Origin: Curtobacterium sp. VKM Ac-1376
GTDB lineage: Bacteria > Actinomycetota > Actinomycetes > Actinomycetales > Microbacteriaceae
NCBI RefSeq assembly: GCF_015351025.1
Contig: NZ_JADKRV010000009.1
Span: 62,001 to 126,000 of the forward strand
Direction of reading: 5' to 3'
Length of the DNA stretch: 64,000 bases
This document shows, piece after piece, positions 58,927 to 64,000 of this stretch; within the stretch, counting starts at the first letter, position 1; every line of letters begins with the position of its first letter. The notes under the pieces are model-generated. The model saw only the letters and a program-made list of their open reading frames with translations, searched no databases and had not been told where the DNA came from. A program made the translations under genes and the position numbers.

Positions 58927-59393
58927 GACTCGGTCGGCCCCGGCATCGGCAACCCCGCCTCGTCTGCCGCACCGAGGCGCTCGAGCAACCCGGCCAGGAG
59001 CGCGATGTCGTCGTCGGACCAGTCGGCGAGCCGTTCGTCGAGGGCATCGCGGTGCAGCTGCACCGACCGTTCGAGTGCCGCGCGGCCGGCGTCGGTCGCC
59101 TCGAGCGGCTTCGCGTTGCCGCTGCCGCCGTCGGTCGTCCGCACCAGTCCGGTCGCGAGGAGCCCGGACAGCTGCCGCGAGATCGTCGAACGGTTCAGCC
59201 GCAGGTACCGCGCGATGTCGATGGCCATGCACCCCGGGTGCTGCACGACGAAGTCGACCAGGGACTGGTCGACGACGCTCAGCACCTGCTCGGAACCGCG
59301 CGCACGGATGCTCGCACGACGGGTGATCCGAGCGAGCTCGGTGTACGCCCGGCTGATGTCGCTGTTGCGGACCTGAGCGCTCGGGTGGTCCAT
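58923..59393 (-). CDS. MarR family transcriptional regulator
   Basis: Winged-helix regulator, 156 aa. The DNA-binding core is MAIDIARYLRLNRSTISRQLSGLLATGLV (read in parts) followed by ATDAGRAALERS at the wing. It is upstream of and overlaps the phosphoesterase gene. Targets and ligand are unknown; autoregulation from the 102-nt upstream gap is plausible. Confidence 0.9.
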   Translation of the reverse strand: MDHPSAQVRNSDISRAYTELARITRRASIRARGSEQVLSVVDQSLVDFVVQHPGCMAIDIARYLRLNRSTISRQLSGLLATGLVRTTDGGSGNAKPLEATDAGRAALERSVQLHRDALDERLADWSDDDIALLAGLLERLGAADEAGLPMPGPTES

Positions 59394-59495
59394 CGTGGCT
59401 CCAGCCTTGTCGGTGCCGGCGCCTGCCGACGGTCGTCTCGTCCCGTCACCATACCGGCGGGTACTCGTGATGTGGGGGTCGGCTTCGGTCCTGGA

Positions 59496-59801
59496 TCAGT
59501 CCGCGGCGCTGCGGCTGAGCAGGTCTGCCTTCTCGGGGTGGTCGTCGAACCACTTGCCGACGAACCAGCACATCGGGACGATGCGCTTCGGGGTCGACGA
59601 CTCGACGTCGGCGACGGCGTACTCGACGAGTTGTGCCGCGTAGCCGTGGCCGCGGTGCTTCGGGACCGTGTACGTGTGCGGGAACGCCACCGCGTCGCCG
59701 TTGACGCGGTAGTCGAGCACGCTCACGAGTTCGCCGTCGACGTACATCGCGTAGCGGTCCTGGTCGGTCTCGTCGCGGAACTCGTGGTCCATGCCCGCCA
59801 T
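59496..59801 (-). CDS. Small GNAT-family N-acetyltransferase (YjdJ-like)
   Basis: About 101 aa, the short GNAT subfamily. YAMYVDGELVSVLDYRV is the N-terminal strand pair, HTYTVPKHRGHGYAAQLVEY the acetyl-CoA loop (RGHGYA), and PMCWFVGKWFDDHPEKADLL the C-terminal part. Several ATGs lie close together (59804, 59801, 59792). 59801 is used for spacing from GGAG. The acceptor is unknown. Confidence 0.88.
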   Translation of the reverse strand: MAGMDHEFRDETDQDRYAMYVDGELVSVLDYRVNGDAVAFPHTYTVPKHRGHGYAAQLVEYAVADVESSTPKRIVPMCWFVGKWFDDHPEKADLLSRSAAD

Positions 59802-59869
59802 CATGCTCCGAGCAGAGCAGGAGCGCCGCCCGGGGAATGCACCGCGTCGGCCGGCGTTGCAGGGACACC

Positions 59870-60505
59870 ATGACAACCATCGGAATCATCGGCGCCGGCA
59901 ACATCGGATCCCAGCTCGCACGGCTCGCGGTACGGATCGGTCACCAGGTCGTCATCGCGAACTCCCGCGGCCCGGAGACCCTGACCGACCTGGTCACGGA
60001 ACTCGGCGCCGACGCACGCGCGGCGACCCGCGACGAGGCAGCGGCAGCGGGCGAGATCGTCATCGTGACGGTGCCGCTCGCCGCGATCGAGACGATCCCC
60101 GTCGAGCCCCTCGTCGGCAAGGTCGTCATCGACACGAACAACTACTACTGGGAGCGCGACGGCCACATCGCCGCCCTCGACGACCAGTCCACGACCACGG
60201 CCGAGCTGCTGCAGGACCACCTGCCGGGCGCCCGTGTCGTGAAGGCGTTCAACCACATCGGCGCAGCGGACCTGACCGGGCACGCAACGCCCGCCGGCAC
60301 CGCCGACCGACGTGCCCTCGTCATCGCCGGCGACGACGACAGCAGCAAGCAGACCGTCGCCGAGCTCATCGACGCGTTCGGCTTCGACGTCGTCGACGCC
60401 GGGCCGCTCACCGAGGGATGGCGCATCCAGCGGGACACCCCCGGCTACGGCCCGCGCCTGACCGCCGCCGAGCTCCGCGACGCACTGGCCGCCGCGGCGC
60501 GCTAA
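59870..60505 (+). CDS. NADPH-dependent F420 reductase-like oxidoreductase
   Basis: Rossmann-fold oxidoreductase, 211 aa. The dinucleotide loop is TIGIIGAGNIGSQLARLAV at the N-terminus. VVIANSRGPETL follows the second strand and suits NADP. VVIDTNNYYWERDG, RVVKAFNHIGA and LVIAGDDDSSKQTV match F420:NADP oxidoreductase-like proteins. True F420 dependence cannot be shown from sequence. AGGGA lies 5 nt before the ATG. It ends at a long inverted repeat. Confidence 0.87.
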   Translation: MTTIGIIGAGNIGSQLARLAVRIGHQVVIANSRGPETLTDLVTELGADARAATRDEAAAAGEIVIVTVPLAAIETIPVEPLVGKVVIDTNNYYWERDGHIAALDDQSTTTAELLQDHLPGARVVKAFNHIGAADLTGHATPAGTADRRALVIAGDDDSSKQTVAELIDAFGFDVVDAGPLTEGWRIQRDTPGYGPRLTAAELRDALAAAAR

Positions 60506-60530
60506 CCGCGGCACTCGCTGCCATCGTTCT

Positions 60531-60582
60531 GCGCTGAGCGACACCCCCCGGGTCTCGCGACCCGCGACCTGTCACTCAGCGC
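60531..60582. terminator. Inverted repeat between convergent oxidoreductase genes
   Basis: Arms GCGCTGAGCGACA (60531-60543) and TGTCACTCAGCGC (60570-60582) pair with one mismatch. Inner arms CGGGTC and GACCCG enclose a TCGC loop. It lies between the F420-reductase-like gene and the broken aldo/keto reductase, which are convergent. The 12-mer GTTCTGCGCTGA at its left edge also forms the thiD stop region at 58282. Confidence 0.6.
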
Positions 60583-60623
60583 GAAACGAACCGGCGTGGA
60601 CGAGCCAGCGCGCCCGCGCTTGC

Positions 60624-61592
60624 TCAAGCCCGGTCGAAGATCGTCGTCATGTCGTCGAGGTCGTCCTCGGTCGGCGTCCAGGTCGTGCCGGCCTCGACGT
60701 TCTGCGTGATCTGCTCCGGCTTCGTCGCTCCCGCGATGACGCTCGACAGCCCCGGCTGCGCCAGGAGCCACGCGAACGTCGCTTGCAGCATCGTGACCCC
60801 GCGGTGGTCGCAGAACCGCTGGTAGTCGTCGAGGACGTCCCACGGGGCGTCCTCGAGGACCTGCGGCTTCGACGTCGACAGGCGTCCGTCGGCCGGACCG
60901 CCCGCCTTCGTGTACTTGCCGGTCAGCAGCCCGTTGTACAGCGGGAAGAACGGCAGGAACCCGAGCGCGTACGCCCGGACCGCCGGCAGCACCTCGGCCT
61001 CGACGGCACGGGCCAGCGGGCTGTACTCGTTCTGCGCGGACACGAACGCCGTGATGCCGGCGATCGACGCGGTGAGCTCGGCCTCGGCGACCTGCCACCC
61101 GGCGAAGTTCGAGTGGCCGACGTAGCGGATCTTGCCCTCGCGGACCAGGTCGTCGAGGACGGACAGCGTCTCCTCGATCGGGGTCACCTCGTCGGGCCGG
61201 TGCATCTGGTACAGGTCGATCCAGTCCGTCCCGAGTCGGCGGAGCGACGACTCGACCGCGAGCCGCACGTACCGACGGGAGCCGCGCACGCCCTAGTCCG
61301 GCCCGTTCGCCCCCTGCATGTCCATGCCGAACTTCGTCGCGAGGACGATCTCGTCGCGACGCCCGGCGATCGACCGGCCGAGCATCTCCTCGGACATGCC
61401 CGGCACACCGCCGTAGATGTCCGCGGTGTCGAAGAGGGTGACGCCTGCGTCGAGGGCGGCGTGCACGACGGCGTCGGTGCCCTCCTGCGACTCGGACGCG
61501 GTGCCCCTCCGTCCGAAGTTGTTGCAGCCAAGGCCGACGGTGGAGACGACGAGCCCCGAGGGACCCAGGGGACGGTGTTCGATTCCGGTCAT
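60624..61592 (-). pseudogene. Aldo/keto reductase interrupted by an in-frame amber codon
   Basis: Both halves are clear aldo/keto reductase in the same frame, split by TAG at 61293-61295. Upstream part: LGPSGLVVSTVGLGCNNFG, LFDTADIYGG (Asp and Tyr) and VLATKFGMDM (Lys). Downstream part: DWIDLYQMHRPD (His), GHSNFAGWQVAEAE, GFLPFFPLYNGLLTGKY and SSVIAGATKPEQI. In relatives the interrupted position sits in GP-x-W-type sequence, so one TGG to TAG change would explain it. The rest shows no decay, so it may be recent, or a sequencing error. The downstream half has a GTG at 61289. Confidence 0.85.
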
Positions 61593-61690
61593 CACCCGAC
61601 CGTACCGGCCACCCCGGAACTGGGGCTGCGATCCACACAGCGCTTGCCGCTACAACTGAGCATGGATCAGTCGACGGAAGGAGCACCGCA

Positions 61691-62923
61691 GTGGCAGCGC
61701 ATCGCATGCCCGAATCGGACCGGCCACGCCGATCGGTCCCGGCCTGGGTGACCGCGCCGCCCGTCGACGAGGTCACACCCGTCGAGCGGGTCGCCGCCGC
61801 CGGGCACGTCGGCGCCTCCGGCCGGGAGGCACGCCCCGCCCCCGCCCCGTCACACGCCGCCCACGCGGCGCTGGCCCCGACGACCGCGGTCGTCTCGGCA
61901 GCGGACGCTCCGGCGACGATCGTCCCGGCTGCGGAGCCGTCGTCGATCGCCTCGCTGGTCGAGACCGACGCCCGGGTGCCGGACTACCCGCCGCAGGAGG
62001 ACCTGCTCCCCCCTGCCCCGATGTCCCCGAGCGTCCGGACCGTCCCGTTCGAGAACCCGGCGCTGCCCTCGGCGACGATCGCGCCGTCGGGAGCGCTCGC
62101 CATGCCGGTCTCCCCCGCTGCCGCCGTTCCCTCGCCCGCACCCACCGTCCCGCCGGTCGTGGTGCGGGCAGCGGTCATCCCCGCCGCGGTGGCGCCGGTC
62201 CCCGACCCGGCCCCCGCCCCCGCGCCACCCGTCGCCCCGACCGCTCCGGTCGCCGGGCAGCCCCGGTTCTCGGTGCCCGGCCTCGAACACGTCGTCGTCG
62301 AGGGCACCGAGCCCGAGCCCTCCGGCCCGATCGGCTACCGGACACCCCGCCGCTTCGCGCACCAGCAGGCCGCTGCCGCCCGGCCGACGCCCCCGGCACC
62401 CGCACGCTCGTTCGACGCCGTGCTGCACGCGGGGCCGCCAGCGCCAGTCGCACCCTTCGTGACCACCGTCGGGAGCGCACCAGCGGCTCCGGTCCCACCC
62501 GTCCCGGGGCCGCAGGTGGGCGTCGGGGACGACCCGGGCCTCCCGACCGAACTGCTGGACCAGCCCGTGGCCGCGACGGGTGCGCCGGAGACGCGCCGAG
62601 CACTCGGTGCGACCCCCGGGGCGGTGCTCGGGGCAGTCGCCGGGATCGCGACGATCGGTCTCGCCGCCTGGTGGTTCGCCGCACCGGCGACCGTGCACGG
62701 CGTGGGCCTCGCGCTCGGGGTGCTCGCGCTGGTGCTCTCGATCGTGACGCTGCGCGACCGGGTGGCCACGTGGCAGCGACCGGTCGCGCTGCTCGGTGCC
62801 GTGCTCGGCGGAGTGGGCACGCTCGTCGTGCTGTGGGCGGTGGCCGATGCGCTGCTGTCACTCGCCGGGGTGGCGCTGCCCGACGTGACCGGGACCGGCA
62901 CGACCCCGACGCTCGCCCCGTAG
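61691..62923 (+). CDS. Pro/Ala-rich protein with C-terminal membrane segments
   Basis: A 410-aa protein of unknown function. The first 295 or so residues are disordered and very rich in Pro, Ala and Val. The C-terminal 110 residues contain about three hydrophobic spans (AVLGAVAGIATIGLAAWWFA, GVGLALGVLALVLSIVTL, VALLGAVLGGVGTLVVLWAV) and a short tail. The GTG at 61691 has GGAGC upstream. The tail-anchored layout suggests a cytoplasmic proline-rich region tethered to the membrane. No family was recognised. Confidence 0.75.
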   Translation: MAAHRMPESDRPRRSVPAWVTAPPVDEVTPVERVAAAGHVGASGREARPAPAPSHAAHAALAPTTAVVSAADAPATIVPAAEPSSIASLVETDARVPDYPPQEDLLPPAPMSPSVRTVPFENPALPSATIAPSGALAMPVSPAAAVPSPAPTVPPVVVRAAVIPAAVAPVPDPAPAPAPPVAPTAPVAGQPRFSVPGLEHVVVEGTEPEPSGPIGYRTPRRFAHQQAAAARPTPPAPARSFDAVLHAGPPAPVAPFVTTVGSAPAAPVPPVPGPQVGVGDDPGLPTELLDQPVAATGAPETRRALGATPGAVLGAVAGIATIGLAAWWFAAPATVHGVGLALGVLALVLSIVTLRDRVATWQRPVALLGAVLGGVGTLVVLWAVADALLSLAGVALPDVTGTGTTPTLAP

Positions 62924-62954
62924 CCCGCCCGAACACGCCGGCGTCTCGCGACGC

Positions 62955-63845
62955 TCAGACGGCGCGGACGACCCCGCGCGACAGGATCGCGTTCGTCAGG
63001 GCGTCGATCGGCTCCCGCTGCACCGTCGGGTTCGCGATGAGCACGTAGTCGACCGCCGGCAGGTCCGGCAACCCGAGCCGTTGCGACACCTTCACCAGGT
63101 CAGCCGGGATGAGCGAGTGCGGGAACACCGCGACCCCGATACCCGCGCGCACCGCCGCCAACACTCCGTTGACGTCACGGGTGTTGCAGGTGATCCGCCA
63201 GGTGCGACCGGCGGCCTCGAGGGCGTCGATCGCCATCTGCCGGCTGATGCTCGGCGCCTGGTAGGCGATGAGCGGCACTGGCTCGCCGGGTTCGAGGGCG
63301 ATGCCGTCCTGCGCCATCCACACCATCTGGTCGGTGGCGACCCGGGTGCCCTCGGCGGACTCCCCCGCCGTCTGCTTGATGAACACCAGGTCGAGCTGGC
63401 CGGCGTGCACCCGGCGCAGCAACGGCGACGACTGGTTCACGGTGAGCTCGAGGTTCACCTGCGGGTGCAGCCGCCGGAAGTCCCGCAGGATCCGGGGCAG
63501 CTGCGTGATCGCCAGGTCGTCGGCGGCACCGAAGCGCAGTCGGCCGCGTGTCGCCGCCCCGGAGAAGTACGCGTCGGCGCTGGCATGGGCCGCGAGGATC
63601 GTGCGTGCGAACCCGGCCATCGCGTCCCCGTTGTCGGTCAGGGCGACGCCGCGGGTGTCGCGGGCGACGAGGGTGCGCGCGACCGCGGTCTCGAGCCGCC
63701 GCACGTGCTGGGAGACCGTCGGCTGACTGATGCCGAGTCGAGCGCCAGCCTGGGTGAAGCTTCCGGTCTCGGCGACCGCCAGGAACGTCTGCAGCAGGAC
63801 CGGATCGAGCACGTGCGCCTTCCGTCGGTGCGGGTCATTCGACAT
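62955..63845 (-). CDS. LysR family transcriptional regulator
   Basis: A 296-aa regulator. The N-terminal winged helix-turn-helix covers about residues 13-72 (LLQTFLAVAETGSFTQAGARLGISQPTVSQHVRRLE in parts). The effector domain is intact to the C-terminus (GRLRFGAADDLAITQLPRIL, GVLAAVRAGIGVAVFPHSLI). The effector is unknown. It is divergent from the gene starting at 63946, its likely target, across a 100-nt gap. Confidence 0.93.
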   Translation of the reverse strand: MSNDPHRRKAHVLDPVLLQTFLAVAETGSFTQAGARLGISQPTVSQHVRRLETAVARTLVARDTRGVALTDNGDAMAGFARTILAAHASADAYFSGAATRGRLRFGAADDLAITQLPRILRDFRRLHPQVNLELTVNQSSPLLRRVHAGQLDLVFIKQTAGESAEGTRVATDQMVWMAQDGIALEPGEPVPLIAYQAPSISRQMAIDALEAAGRTWRITCNTRDVNGVLAAVRAGIGVAVFPHSLIPADLVKVSQRLGLPDLPAVDYVLIANPTVQREPIDALTNAILSRGVVRAV

Positions 63846-63857
63846 CGCAATGAACTG

Positions 63858-63876
63858 ATAGCCACCATAGGGGTAT
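63858..63876. promoter_or_regulatory. Possible LysR-type operator
   Basis: The 19 nt ATAGCCACCATAGGGGTAT have ATA/TAT ends in a weak dyad like LysR sites and are AT-rich relative to surroundings. They lie 13 nt upstream of the LysR start and 70 nt before the divergent start. Pattern evidence only; limits may be off by one or two bases. Confidence 0.3.
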
Positions 63877-63945
63877 CGAATGGGTCGCGGTCACGTAGTT
63901 TCGGTGGGGTACCAGTTCCGCAGCCGACGTCCGGAGACATCCCCC

Positions 63946-64000
63946 GTGAGCGCGTCATCGACGACCCTCCCCCCGCCCACCGAACCGCTCCCGATCCAGG
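63946..64000 (+). CDS. Start of a gene divergent from the LysR regulator, cut by window edge
   Basis: A GTG at 63946 preceded by CCGGAG opens a frame (MSASSTTLPPPTEPLPIQ) that stays open to the window end. Only 18 residues are visible, so no product can be named. Divergence from a LysR gene suggests it is the regulated target. Confidence 0.45.
   Translation, partial: MSASSTTLPPPTEPLPIQ

Overview
The window looks like a high-GC actinobacterial chromosome, most likely Microbacteriaceae and probably Curtobacterium or a close relative. The family assignment is inference. It rests on the very high GC, the frequent GTG and TTG starts, an actinobacterial division cluster (mraZ to ftsZ, then yggS, sepF, yggT and a Wag31-type divIVA), and mycobacteria-like gene neighbourhoods (a PknL-type locus and a GarA/FtsR-type locus). 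No prophage, insertion sequence, CRISPR array, tRNA or rRNA was seen. Most of the window is core genome.

Region 1 (1-26.7 kb, all minus strand) is one long run. Read in the direction of transcription it is mraZ, rsmH, an ftsL-like gene, ftsI, murE, murF, mraY, murD, ftsW, murG, murC, ftsQ, ftsZ, yggS, sepF, yggT, divIVA, lspA, rluD, dnaE, a DUF2200 gene, hisD, nrdR and the start of pyrD. Many junctions are 4-nt ATGA or GTGA overlaps, which suggests translational coupling of peptidoglycan precursor synthesis with septation. MraZ-type operator boxes lie upstream of mraZ.

Region 2 (27-36 kb) holds a DUF3040 membrane protein, a polyprenyl diphosphate synthase, an Rv2175c-like DNA-binding protein, a secreted LysM lysozyme-like protein, a PASTA Ser/Thr kinase, class II DAHP synthase, a PlsC-type acyltransferase and a ROK glucokinase. 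The order resembles the mycobacterial idsA2-Rv2175c-pknL-aroG neighbourhood. Region 3 (36-46 kb) holds an acyl-CoA ligase, peptide deformylase, pyruvate carboxylase, an orphan ParA-like ATPase, two MerR regulators (one FtsR-like) and a GarA/OdhI-type FHA protein.

Region 4 (46-64 kb) is more accessory. It has two FecCD permeases behind a probable iron-dependent operator, an HtrA-like protease, small RNA-binding and SH3-like proteins, a J-domain protein, a phosphotransferase, a NUDIX protein with a C-terminal NYN-like domain, and a TPP-riboswitch-controlled thiamine salvage operon (thiM, thiE, thiD-tenA fusion). After these come a phosphoesterase with a MarR regulator, a GNAT protein, an F420-reductase-like oxidoreductase, an aldo/keto reductase broken by an in-frame amber codon, a Pro/Ala-rich membrane protein, and a LysR regulator divergent from a truncated gene at the window edge.

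The most unusual feature is the repeat content. A family of GGAGGC-cored hairpins sits at gene ends, with some copies inside coding sequence, including an apparent in-frame insertion in murF. An AACTGTCG-type palindromic element is dispersed and is also amplified as a 173-bp tandem array. Several other long inverted repeats separate convergent genes. I found no convincing new multi-gene system. The best leads are these repeats and a few unusual domain architectures.
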